Part shown: one piece after another, positions 8,697-17,591 of the stretch
Layout: every line of letters begins with the position of its first letter
Numbering within the stretch: position 1 is the first letter of the stretch
Assembly (NCBI GenBank): GCA_947624715.1
Contig: CANQLO010000007.1
Coordinates: 1 to 53,544 of the forward strand
Length of the DNA stretch: 53,544 bases
Direction: 5' to 3'
Source of the DNA: an uncultured Clostridia bacterium
Lineage (GTDB): Bacteria; Bacillota_A; Clostridia; TANB77; CAG-508
Notes under the pieces: generated by a model
Databases searched by the model: none
What the model saw: only the letters and a program-made list of their open reading frames with translations
What the model was told of the DNA's origin: nothing
Position numbers and translations under genes: made by a program

Positions 8697-10472
8697 TTAT
8701 TTATTCATTAATATTTTATTCATCTCTTCTTGTCTTTTTACCTTTTTGGTTGTTGTTTTTATTAATTCTTCATCTGACAAGATTAACTTTTGAATATGTT
8801 TATATCTTGGGAATGTTTTATTTAATTCTTTAATATCCTTCCAGATTACTTGATATAACTCGTCTTTAGACATTCCATCATATTTTTCTTTTGCAACTTC
8901 CTTATCATAAAATACTTTAACTGAAAGCATAACATCATTTTTATCATTCTCATCAGGCATGCCAAATACCATACACTCTTCAACCAATTCTATTCTGTTA
9001 ACTAAAGTTTCTATTTCTTCTGGAAATATCTTTTTACCGTTTTTTAATACAATTAAATTTTTATTTCTTCCTGTTATAAATAACACACCTTTTTTATTTA
9101 TATAACCTAAATCTCCTGTATAGAACCAGCCATCTTTTATGGTTTCTTCGGTCAATTCTGGCATTTCATAATATCCAAGCATAACATTTGGACCTTTAAC
9201 TGTTATCTCGCCTATTCCACTTTCATCTTGATTAACGATTTTAACTTCATTGTTAATCATTGGTACGCCAACAGAGCCCGGAACCATTATCTTGTCATTT
9301 TCCCCTGCAATTACTGGAGAAGTTTCACTTAATCCATATCCCTGTACGGTTTTTATTCCTAAGCTATTAAATCCTTTTGCTATCTTAGAATCAGCTGGTG
9401 CTCCTCCAGACACAACAAATCTAAGCTCACCACCAAGTGCATCTATAACTTGTTTAAATAATGTTCTTCTAATATCAATATGTAACTTTAATAATATATT
9501 GCTAATCAGTGTTGCTATTTTTATAAGTTTTGTTTTTCCTTGTTTATCTATTTCTTTCATAATAGTTTTGTAAATTGCTTCTATTAAAACAGGAACTCCA
9601 ACAAATACTGTGACTTTATATTCATTTAAATTTTGCTTAATATATCTTAATCCATCAGGGAACGTCGTTTTAGTTCCATTTGCAAGCATAAGCACCATAC
9701 AAGTCGAACCAAATATATGGTGGAATGGTAAAAATGCAATATTAGTATCTGTTGGTCTAATATCTTCTGCAACCTGTAGTGCATAGATGTTTGATGCAAT
9801 ATTTCTTTGTGAAAGCATAACTGCTTTTGATTTAGATGTTGTTCCAGATGTAAATAATAATATGCTCATTGCATTTTCATCTATTTCGCAGTCAATATAA
9901 TCTTTTTCTCCAGCTTCTATAAGTTTTTGTCCTCTTTCCATTAACTCTCCAACAGAACTATATCCTTCTATACTGCTCATACAAACAAATTCTGATAAAT
10001 TTGTTTTTCCATTTTCTTTTATTTTTGTAACTTCGTCAGCAAGTTTTTCATCAAAAACTATTGCATCTGCTTTGCTTCTAATTAGCGAACCTTCTAATTC
10101 TTCATACTGCAAGTCTTTGTCCAGTGGAACTGATACTATACCACCTAAAAGATTTGCCAAATGAGCTAAAGCCCATTCATACCTGTTTTTGCCTATTACA
10201 GCAATTCTTTTTCCAATAAGTTTCATTGAATAAAAAGCTGTTCCCAACTTATTAATATCCTCTAAAAGTCTCTTATATGTAATGTTTTCATACTCGATTT
10301 CATTTTTATTTTTGTGTTTTATAACAAATGCGATTCTTTCTTTAAATATTTTTGCAGAATTATATATTATTTCTTTTACATTCTTAAATTCTTCTGCTTC
10401 AAATACTCTTCTTATATCTTTATCTTTTATTCTTTTCAAAAATATAAAAGAGTCATCATCTTTTTTATTCAT
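8697..10472 (-). CDS. AMP-forming acyl-CoA synthetase, long-chain type
   Basis: This enzyme activates a carboxylic acid with ATP to an acyl adenylate and then a thioester. The 591-residue protein has the adenylate-forming signature LLFTSGTTSKSKAVMLS near residue 206, YGLSETSPVIAGE near 384, GWFYTGDLGY near 450 and the hinge GRNKNLIVLKNGKKIFPEEIE after it. TTKKVKR near the C-terminus supplies the catalytic lysine. Length and motifs fit FadD-like long-chain ligases, but the substrate is not certain. The start follows GAAAGGAA. It may be co-transcribed with alr, 27 bases downstream. Confidence 0.85.
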   Translation of the reverse strand: MNKKDDDSFIFLKRIKDKDIRRVFEAEEFKNVKEIIYNSAKIFKERIAFVIKHKNKNEIEYENITYKRLLEDINKLGTAFYSMKLIGKRIAVIGKNRYEWALAHLANLLGGIVSVPLDKDLQYEELEGSLIRSKADAIVFDEKLADEVTKIKENGKTNLSEFVCMSSIEGYSSVGELMERGQKLIEAGEKDYIDCEIDENAMSILLFTSGTTSKSKAVMLSQRNIASNIYALQVAEDIRPTDTNIAFLPFHHIFGSTCMVLMLANGTKTTFPDGLRYIKQNLNEYKVTVFVGVPVLIEAIYKTIMKEIDKQGKTKLIKIATLISNILLKLHIDIRRTLFKQVIDALGGELRFVVSGGAPADSKIAKGFNSLGIKTVQGYGLSETSPVIAGENDKIMVPGSVGVPMINNEVKIVNQDESGIGEITVKGPNVMLGYYEMPELTEETIKDGWFYTGDLGYINKKGVLFITGRNKNLIVLKNGKKIFPEEIETLVNRIELVEECMVFGMPDENDKNDVMLSVKVFYDKEVAKEKYDGMSKDELYQVIWKDIKELNKTFPRYKHIQKLILSDEELIKTTTKKVKRQEEMNKILMNK

Positions 10473-10624
10473 AATAAATTTGTTCCTTTCTTGCTTAACA
10501 AAAAGAATATATTAAATACTCCTTATTACATTTTATATTCTATCATAAGATAAAATATTTTTCCATAAGGAGTATATCATAAATTTATTTTTTTTGCTTA
10601 GACTGATAAGTCAGTATAAGAAAA

Positions 10625-10740
10625 CATAAATATAGTTATTTTTGAGAAAGCCTTGGCCGCTATCAAGCGCAGCGCGAATGGAGCAGCAACCTTTAGGTTG
10701 CGTCGCGCGGGCATCGCTCGAGAAAATAACTATATTTATG
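10625..10740. repeat. GC-cored hairpin element, copy A
   Basis: A perfect 18-base inverted repeat (CATAAATATAGTTATTTT and its complement) brackets a core that is far richer in G and C than its surroundings. The core contains an inner hairpin GCAACC-TTTA-GGTTGC and a CGCGCGGGCATCGCT segment. Two more copies lie at 13413-13507 and 37529-37626 in the same orientation. It sits downstream of ldh and upstream of the acyl-CoA ligase gene. It codes for no protein I can recognise. Confidence 0.85.
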
Positions 10741-10770
10741 TGATATCATAGTCTTTATTAAAAGCCTTTG

Positions 10771-11715
10771 CTATAATAAAGAGTTTATTGCCTTTTTTAT
10801 ATTTTCTTTCATGATATTGCAACTTTTATCAAATTTTTCTTGGTCTTTTTTATTAAGTTTTAATTTCAATATATCTTTTACCCCATCTCTACCTATAATT
10901 GCTGGAACTCCAATATATACTCCTTCATTACCATATTCACCATTTTGATATGTTGATACTGTTAAAATTGCTTTTTCATCATTCAAAATTGCTTTTATCA
11001 GTCTATTTAAAGCCATACCTATTCCGTAATATGTTGCATTCTTTTTTTCTATAATTTCATATGCTGCATTCCATACTTTATCATGTATCATCTCTAGGTC
11101 ATCCATTGGATAATTATTGTCTTCCATTATCTCAATCATTCTTTTACATCCAACATAACAATGTTCCCATGGTACTAAAGAAGAATCTCCATGTTCTCCT
11201 AAAATATATGCATGAACATTTTTGCTTGAAACATCCAAATATTCAGCAATCAAATATCTTAATCTTGCAGTATCTAAAACTGTTCCTGAACCAATTACTT
11301 TAGAAGTTGGCATTCCTGATACTTTTGCAACAACATAAGACATTAAATCAACTGGATTAGTTGCTATTATAAATATTCCTTTAAATCCACTCTTCATAAC
11401 TTTTTCTGTTATATCTTTCATTATTTTAGTATTATCAACAGCTAACTCTAACCTTGATTGACCTTTCTTTTGAGGCAATCCTGCAGTTATAACAACAATA
11501 CTTGCATCCCTACAATCCTCATAATCTCCTGCCTTGATATCCATTTTATGTGGAGAATATGGAAGTCCATCAGATAAATCCATTTCCTCTCCAATAGTCT
11601 TATCTTTATTTATATCGACTAAAACAAGTTCTTCAACTGTTCCTTGATTAAGTAATGAATATGCTAAACTTGTTCCTACAAATCCAGCTCCTATAATAAC
11701 AATTTTTCTTTTCAT
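10771..11715 (-). CDS. ldh: L-lactate dehydrogenase
   Basis: The enzyme reduces pyruvate to L-lactate with NADH, closing the fermentative redox balance. The 314-residue protein starts KRKIVIIGAGFVGTSLAYSL (NAD-binding). It has VVITAGLPQKKGQSRLEL with the substrate arginine, IIATNPVDLMSYV, GSGTVLDTARLRY and the catalytic EHGDSSLVPW near residue 178. The ATG has no near ribosome binding site. The only good one, GGGAGG at 11751-11756, is 35 bases upstream, with a four-codon M-L-V mini-ORF and a palindrome in between. The same layout precedes the SUMF1 gene that starts at 18830. Confidence 0.96.
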   Translation of the reverse strand: MKRKIVIIGAGFVGTSLAYSLLNQGTVEELVLVDINKDKTIGEEMDLSDGLPYSPHKMDIKAGDYEDCRDASIVVITAGLPQKKGQSRLELAVDNTKIMKDITEKVMKSGFKGIFIIATNPVDLMSYVVAKVSGMPTSKVIGSGTVLDTARLRYLIAEYLDVSSKNVHAYILGEHGDSSLVPWEHCYVGCKRMIEIMEDNNYPMDDLEMIHDKVWNAAYEIIEKKNATYYGIGMALNRLIKAILNDEKAILTVSTYQNGEYGNEGVYIGVPAIIGRDGVKDILKLKLNKKDQEKFDKSCNIMKENIKKAINSLL

Positions 11716-11756
11716 ATTTTAATTTATGTTAATTTTCTAAACTAACATTTCCTCCC
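11713..11756 (-). promoter_or_regulatory. ldh leader: distant SD, mini-ORF ATG-TTA-GTT-TAG, palindrome
   Basis: The strong SD GGGAGG is followed two bases later by ATG-TTA-GTT-TAG (11737-11748, encoding M-L-V), which lies inside the imperfect palindrome TGTTAG...TTAACA. The ldh ATG comes 21 bases after the mini-ORF stop. Folding of the palindrome would bring the SD close to the true start. Alternatively the mini-ORF is translated and ribosomes reinitiate. The function is inferred. Confidence 0.5.
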
Positions 11757-11907
11757 TTCCTTTTTTATAGTATACCACTTTTTATAAAATTTTAGACTAT
11801 TGTTTTGCAAAATAGTATCAATCATTTTAGACTATTATTTTGCAAAATAGTTGATTTTTTGCCTATATTATTATATAATCGCAATATAACTATTTATGGA
11901 GGTTATT

Positions 11908-12468
11908 ATGTTATTAGCTCTAGCAGGAGTAACAGGTGTCGGAAAATCCTTTTTTAAAGATAAAATTGTAGAAAGACTCGGTTTTGAAAAAATTAAAATA
12001 TTAACAACCAGACAAATTAGAAATGGTGAAAAAAATAATGTAGATAAAAACTTCGTAACATATGAAGAACTGCAAGAATTAAAGAAAAAAGGGCTAATTG
12101 CTTATGATTTTGATATGCTTGGAAATACTTATGCATATACAAAAGATGAAGTTTTTTCTAATAAAAATACTGTTTTTGAATTACATTATAATACAATCTA
12201 TGATTTTAAAAAGATTTGTCCTAATCTATGTGCAATATATATAATGCCTAAAAATCTTGAAGATGCAAAAAACAACACTCGAAAAAGAGCTTTATCTCCT
12301 GAAGTTGAGAGAAATAGAATTCTAGAGATTGATGAACATTATAACAAAATATGTAATGATAGTAATCTAAGAAATATGTTTGATTATATTGTATATAACA
12401 ACTTTGATAAAGAATCAGAAGATAATATAATAAATTTAGTAAAAGAGATAATGATAAACAAGCAATAA
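11908..12468 (+). CDS. guanylate-kinase-like P-loop protein
   Basis: The 186-residue protein has an N-terminal P-loop ALAGVTGVGKSFF and TTRQIRNGEKN, which resembles the TTRxxRxGE segment of guanylate kinases. Further on come YAYTKDEVF and a C-terminal RALSPEVERNR helix. It is shorter and more divergent than cellular Gmk, so it may be a GMP kinase paralogue or a kinase of unknown substrate. I start it at the second ATG because GGAGG lies 5 bases before it; the earlier ATG at 11896 overlaps that box. CGA is used as arginine at 12280-12282. Confidence 0.7.
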   Translation: MLLALAGVTGVGKSFFKDKIVERLGFEKIKILTTRQIRNGEKNNVDKNFVTYEELQELKKKGLIAYDFDMLGNTYAYTKDEVFSNKNTVFELHYNTIYDFKKICPNLCAIYIMPKNLEDAKNNTRKRALSPEVERNRILEIDEHYNKICNDSNLRNMFDYIVYNNFDKESEDNIINLVKEIMINKQ

Positions 12469-12555
12469 TATTCATTTTATCAATAATAAATAAAAAAATA
12501 ACGCGTTTAATTTATATTTAATGAAAGTAATAATGGAAGGAAAAAAAATTATATT

Positions 12556-13386
12556 ATGAAAACTTACTTTACACTAGATGAGGATTTTGAAAAGATTATA
12601 AAAAAATATTTTACTGATAAAAAAGTGTTAAACATTCACCCTATTTCTACTGGCTGGACAAATATAGTTTTTGAAGTAACAACTAATAATGGAAATTATT
12701 TTTTTAGATTTCCTAGAGATGACTTCTGGTCTAGAACCATAGTTAAAGATTACGAATTTTCTAAATTTATTGATGGTAAGACTGATTTTAATACAGTAAA
12801 GCTTAACCTCGGTCATGATAATTCAAGGCCTTTTAGTATTCATAAAAAAATCGAAGGAACAGTTCTTGCTGATAAAATGGATTCTTTAAGCCAAGAAGAA
12901 ATAAAAAATGTTTCAAATGATATTGCTAAATTTATGTATGAACTACATAATGTAAAATTTGAAAAAGATAAAATTTTTAAAACAGAAAATATTGGTTTAA
13001 ATCTAGTTGATTTCTTAGATGAACTTTTAAATGTTCATGTTGACAGTAAAGATAAAGTATTTTGGAAATATACAGACTTTTCTAAAAAGGAAAATAATTG
13101 CTTAGTGCATGGCGACTTAAATTCTAGCAATGTTATATTAGATGACAATAATAGAGTCGCTGCAATTATTGATTTAGGTTTTGCTGGTTTTGGTAATAAA
13201 TACTATGATATATCTCGTATTATTGGAAGGTGTCCTGATAGTTTTAAACAGGAAATTATTAAAAGTTATGAGGCATTATCAAAGAGTAACCTCGATTATA
13301 ACCAGTTAGATGAAGAAATTGATGTATGGAAAAATATTGATAATTCTTACATAAATTACATGAAAAAAATTGGAATTTACGAGTAA
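12556..13386 (+). CDS. aminoglycoside/choline phosphotransferase-family kinase
   Basis: This 276-residue protein belongs to the APH family of kinase-like small-molecule phosphotransferases. The N-lobe contains TGWTNIVFEVTTNNGNYFFR, and the catalytic loop is LVHGDLNSSNVIL near residues 184-196. AAIIDLGFAGFGNKYYDISR follows, in which the usual D-F/W-G metal motif reads DLG. The start follows GGAAGGA. The family covers antibiotic resistance enzymes, choline and methylthioribose kinases and fructosamine kinases. Nothing here decides among them. Confidence 0.75.
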   Translation: MKTYFTLDEDFEKIIKKYFTDKKVLNIHPISTGWTNIVFEVTTNNGNYFFRFPRDDFWSRTIVKDYEFSKFIDGKTDFNTVKLNLGHDNSRPFSIHKKIEGTVLADKMDSLSQEEIKNVSNDIAKFMYELHNVKFEKDKIFKTENIGLNLVDFLDELLNVHVDSKDKVFWKYTDFSKKENNCLVHGDLNSSNVILDDNNRVAAIIDLGFAGFGNKYYDISRIIGRCPDSFKQEIIKSYEALSKSNLDYNQLDEEIDVWKNIDNSYINYMKKIGIYE

Positions 13387-13412
13387 TTATAAAAAATGAA
13401 ATCTATAAAAAA

Positions 13413-13507
13413 CATAAATACAGTTATTTTTGAAAATGCCGCGTAGCTGAAGCGACAACCGTCAGGTTGCTCGCGCGGGCATCGCTTGAAAAAATAACTA
13501 TATTTAT
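13413..13507. repeat. GC-cored hairpin element, copy B
   Basis: The copy starts CATAAATACAGTTATTTTT and ends with the near-complement AAAATAACTATATTTAT. The core shares AAGCGACAACC, GGTTGC and CGCGCGGGCATCGCTT with copy A but is about 20 bases shorter. It lies between two convergent genes, where it could also act as a two-way terminator. Confidence 0.85.
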
Positions 13508-13521
13508 ATTATTAACTTTTA

Positions 13522-14812
13522 TTATTTTGAAATTATAATTCTCTGTCCTACAAAAATTAAATTTGGATTTTGTATATTATTTAAATTTACTAGATTTTGG
13601 ACTGTTGTTCCAAATCTTAGAGCAATTCCTGATAATGTATCTCCTCTTTGTACTATATAAACTTTTTGTGTTGTTGGCTTATTCAGGACTTGATTTTGAC
13701 TTGAATTTGTCATTGATATAGATGTAATTCTTAATTTCTCACCTGGAAATATTAGATTTGGATTTTTAATATTATTTAAAGAAACTATTTGATTAACAGT
13801 GACTCCATATCTTAAAGCAATTTCTGATAGTGTGTCTCCTGGCTTTACTGTATATATAATTTTCCCAGTGGCTCTTGTTTCATTTCCTTGTACTGTTGAA
13901 TTAGTTGGAATTTTAAGAATCTGCCCCGGAAATATTAAATTAACATTTCTTATATTATTTATACTTGCAATTTCACTCACTGTGGTTCCATATCTTTCAG
14001 CAATACCTGAAAGTGTATTTCCTCTTTGCACAGTATATTGTATTGTTTCTGAAGAATCTTCATTATCATCTGGTCTTTCAATCTCTGGCAAAATCTGAGT
14101 ATCATCCAAAAATATCTCTTCTGTAAATAAATCACTATCAACAAAGCCCATTATTCCGTATAACCATTCCCATATCATTATACTGAAGTCCAATATAATT
14201 ATTCCAGTTAGTAGTTATATTATCTAAAAAGTTTCTGTCTCCATAATATGCAAGCCATAACGGATATCTACTTGATAAATCTTCTCCAAAGACGTTGCTT
14301 GCATTATAGAGGTCACTATATATCATCATTTGTTTTCCTGTAAGACTTTCTACTGTTTCTAAAAATACGCTAGATATTTGGTTTATTGTATCTATATCAG
14401 CTCCTTGAAATGTCTCATAATCCATAACTAATCTACAGTCTACTTGTTTTCCAGATATTACTGATGAAAAAAATTGAGCTTCCTGCCTTGCTTCTTCAAC
14501 ATTCGTAGCTGTTAAAAAATGATAAAATCCAACTTTTAATCCATTTGCTTTTGCATTTTCATAATTAATTTCAAAATATGGATCCTTCCAATCACTTCCT
14601 TGGCTTGCTTTAATAAATACAACATCTATTCCAAAATCTCTTACCATGCTGTAATCAATATAACCCTGCCAGTCGCTTACATCTATTCCAGAATAAGCTA
14701 AATCTAATTCTGGTGTAACAGCAATGCATTTGCTTGCAAGAGTTGTACAAAAACAAAGTATTGTTACAAATACAAGTGTTAATGTGATTATTTTATGTAT
14801 AAATTTGCACAT
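13522..14812 (-). CDS. secreted GH25 lysozyme with three LysM domains, read through a +1 frameshift at CGG
   Basis: This is a cell-wall muramidase. A signal peptide or anchor ([17 protein letters not shown]) leads into a GH25 domain with GIDVSDWQG and the catalytic VMDYETF. Three LysM peptidoglycan-binding repeats follow, each with a core such as [11 protein letters not shown] and ending NPNLIFPGQ or similar. In frame 0 the domain stops after [10 protein letters not shown]. The last GH25 strand and all LysM repeats lie in the +1 frame. Skipping the C of the in-frame CGG at 14156-14158 gives [15 protein letters not shown], matching the family ending GxVxGIxGxVDxxxF. The joined product has 429 residues. 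Without the shift the enzyme would lose its wall-binding part. Confidence 0.85.
14156..14158 (-). other. CGG +1 recoding site in the GH25-LysM gene
   Basis: The coding strand reads GTT ATA CGG AAT, with a frame-0 TGA six codons after the CGG. Omitting the C at 14158 gives ATA GGA ATA, restoring a conserved glycine and the C-terminal 223-residue frame. Confidence 0.75.
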
Positions 14813-14815
14813 AAT

Positions 14816-14853
14816 AAAAAACTCCTTTCATTATACATTATATGGAGTTTTTT
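14816..14853 (-). terminator. hairpin with T-run after the ABC transporter gene, overlapping the lysozyme SD
   Basis: On the minus strand AAAAAACTCC pairs with GGAGTTTTTT across an 18-base loop, followed by more T-rich sequence. It fits a terminator for the ABC exporter gene. The GGAG in the 3' arm is also the ribosome binding site of the lysozyme gene, and the loop contains TATAAT, so terminator, promoter box and translation signal overlap. Confidence 0.55.
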
Positions 14854-14959
14854 ATTATTTTGTTATTGATTTATTTTACTTTTTGCTAAACTTTTTTATA
14901 TTATCAAATTTTTATTTTTTAATATATTCGCTAATTGCTTTATTCTATTTTAATTTAGC

Positions 14960-17518
14960 TTACTCAGTTCTCAAGCTCTTAACTGGGTCTTGTTTACTTG
15001 CCATTTTTGCTGGAATTAATCCTGCAATTGTTGTTAATATTACACTTATAGCAACTAAAACTATTCCACCAACTAAAGGCAAATGACTTAAATTGCTTAC
15101 ATTCGCAACCTTAGATATGATTAAGTTTATTGGTATATTTAAAAGTATTGTTACACCAATTCCAAGTATTCCTGCAAACAAACCTACTATTAAAGTTTCT
15201 GCATTAAATACTCTTGAAACATCTTTCTTTGATGCTCCAATTGACCTTAATATTCCAATTTCTTTTGTTCTTTCTAGAACAGATATATATGTTATGATTC
15301 CTATCATGATGCTTGATACTACTAAAGAAATTGAAACAAATCCAATTAATACATAACTAATCATATCTATTATATCAGTAACACTACTCATTAACATTCC
15401 TACTAAGTCATTGTAATTAATTACATTTCCTTCATTGCCCTCAGATTTTTGCTTTTCGTTGTAATTACTTATTATATTTTTTATATTTTCTTTTGATTCA
15501 AAATCTTTTGCATATAAATATATTGTAGATGGTTCCTCTAAATTGACTGAACCCAACTCTTCTAAAACCGTATCATATGTTGCTTCTGCTTGTTCTTTAT
15601 ATTGTGCTATTAAATCTGATAATTGTTCTGCTGGTAATGATCCAAGATACATTTTTTGTTCTTCACTTAAATTTTGTATATTAAATTCTTCATCACTAAA
15701 TTCTAAACCTGTTATAACATTTACACTAGGATTATCTTTTTGCTGTTTTACAATTTCAGAATCGTTTATTTTGTTAATTACATATTCTTCAAGTTCTTTT
15801 GTATAAAGAATTCCTCCCATACTGCTTCCTGATACTGTTGCATCCTTATTAGGCTTAATTATTCCTACTACTTTTATTTCTTCAGCATTTTCAAGTTTTT
15901 GTTTTAAATATTCCTCATCTTCACTTTTATCTACCCAAATATTATTGTTTTTTTCATAATAATCTGTATTTAATAAGAATTTAAAAGATAAATTCATAAT
16001 ATCATCATAACTATAACTTGTTTCCTCAGAATCTACTTTTTCTCCATTTTTTATTCTTTCATACATATCTTCTAATTCTTTTTGATCTCTTATTCCTAAT
16101 GCATATAAAACAAAGTCACTTATTTGATTGTCTTCATCAACTAATACGACTACTTCATTATATTTTTCTGGAAGTCTACCACTTACAACTTCATACATTT
16201 GATTATTTAAATCATTATTTTCAAACATTTTATTCCAAACATCACTTACTACAAACATAGATTGCATCTCATTTAAAGACATACCCATACTTTCTAGTAC
16301 AGTATTTGGATTAACTTGAACTACACCATTAGATACATCACTTTTAAATAATTGTAAATGTAAATTATATGCATAACTTATAGCCGTTGTATAATCTTGT
16401 ATTCCATTTGACTCATCTTCAATATACTCTTTAAATAATTTTAAATTATTTGTTTGAACCCTACTACTCATAATTGACATAGTATCGCCTATTGTGTTAT
16501 TAGAATATATTCTATCAGGATCTCTGCCTTCTTTATTAACTTTTTTTAGTTCTGTTTCTGTCATTGCAGAACCTAGATCGATAGAAGCAGTTTCAATAGT
16601 TAATGGATATGATGTAAGAGTTTCTTCTTGGACTCTATTTATATATTCTTGAACACCACTTGATAAAGATAATATAAGTGCTATTCCAATTATTCCAATA
16701 GAACCCGCAAAGGCTGTAAGAATTGTTCTTCCCTTTTTAGTCATTAAATTGTTTAAGCTAAGTGATAATGCTGTTAAAAATGACATATTTGTTTTTAATT
16801 TCTTTTTACTTTTATTATCTTGTTCATTTTTTTCTTCTTCATTAAATGGATTGTTATCACCTTGTATCTTACCATCTCTAAGCTCTACTATTCTTGTTGA
16901 ATACTCATTAGCAAGTTCACTATTATGTGTTACCATTATAACAAGTCTATCATGTGCAACCTCTTTTAATAAATTCATTATTTGTTTACTTGTTTTTGAA
17001 TCCAAAGCTCCTGTTGGCTCATCTGCTAGCAATATGTCTGGATTGTTAACTAATGCTCTTGCAATAGCTACTCTTTGCATTTGTCCACCTGATAATTGAT
17101 TAGGCTTTTTATTTATATGTTCTTCAAGTCCAACTTTTTTTAATGCTTCTTTTGCTCTTTTTACTCTCTCTTTTTTAGATACTCCTGAAAGTGTTAAGGC
17201 TAACTCTACATTTGATAAAATCGTTTGGTGTGGTATTAAATTATAGTTTTGAAATACAAAACCTATTCTATGATTTCTATATGTGTCCCAATCTTTATCT
17301 CTATACTTTTTAGTACTTATTCCATTTATTATTAAATCACCTGATGTATAATTATCTAGACCTCCTATTATGTTTAATAATGTTGTTTTACCACTTCCAG
17401 ATGGTCCTAAAATTGAAACAAATTCATTTTTTCTAAAACTTATACTCACATCTTTTAATGCATTTTGTTTAAAATTATGAGTTTCATAAACTTTGCTAAT
17501 ATTTTTTAATTCTAGCAT
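14960..17518 (-). CDS. ABC transporter with fused ATPase and FtsX-type permease
   Basis: The 852-residue protein joins an N-terminal ATPase (about 1-225) to a MacB/FtsX-type permease. The ATPase has Walker A GPSGSGKTTLLN, signature LSGGQMQRVAIARAL and Walker B LLADEPTGALD. The first membrane helix is near 268-288, a large extracytoplasmic region of some 400 residues follows, and three C-terminal helices include ERTKEIGILRSIGASKKDV. The FtsX class uses ATP to drive conformational work outside the membrane, for lipoprotein, peptide or antibiotic efflux or for wall hydrolase control. The lysozyme gene follows immediately downstream, which may be functional. An AAGGAGG box precedes the ATG. Confidence 0.88.
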   Translation of the reverse strand: MLELKNISKVYETHNFKQNALKDVSISFRKNEFVSILGPSGSGKTTLLNIIGGLDNYTSGDLIINGISTKKYRDKDWDTYRNHRIGFVFQNYNLIPHQTILSNVELALTLSGVSKKERVKRAKEALKKVGLEEHINKKPNQLSGGQMQRVAIARALVNNPDILLADEPTGALDSKTSKQIMNLLKEVAHDRLVIMVTHNSELANEYSTRIVELRDGKIQGDNNPFNEEEKNEQDNKSKKKLKTNMSFLTALSLSLNNLMTKKGRTILTAFAGSIGIIGIALILSLSSGVQEYINRVQEETLTSYPLTIETASIDLGSAMTETELKKVNKEGRDPDRIYSNNTIGDTMSIMSSRVQTNNLKLFKEYIEDESNGIQDYTTAISYAYNLHLQLFKSDVSNGVVQVNPNTVLESMGMSLNEMQSMFVVSDVWNKMFENNDLNNQMYEVVSGRLPEKYNEVVVLVDEDNQISDFVLYALGIRDQKELEDMYERIKNGEKVDSEETSYSYDDIMNLSFKFLLNTDYYEKNNNIWVDKSEDEEYLKQKLENAEEIKVVGIIKPNKDATVSGSSMGGILYTKELEEYVINKINDSEIVKQQKDNPSVNVITGLEFSDEEFNIQNLSEEQKMYLGSLPAEQLSDLIAQYKEQAEATYDTVLEELGSVNLEEPSTIYLYAKDFESKENIKNIISNYNEKQKSEGNEGNVINYNDLVGMLMSSVTDIIDMISYVLIGFVSISLVVSSIMIGIITYISVLERTKEIGILRSIGASKKDVSRVFNAETLIVGLFAGILGIGVTILLNIPINLIISKVANVSNLSHLPLVGGIVLVAISVILTTIAGLIPAKMASKQDPVKSLRTE

Positions 17519-17591
17519 ATTTCCTCCTTTATAGTATCCCCTTTTCTTTTTGTTACTCTTTATGGTTAATCTACTAGCTATTTAATTATAT

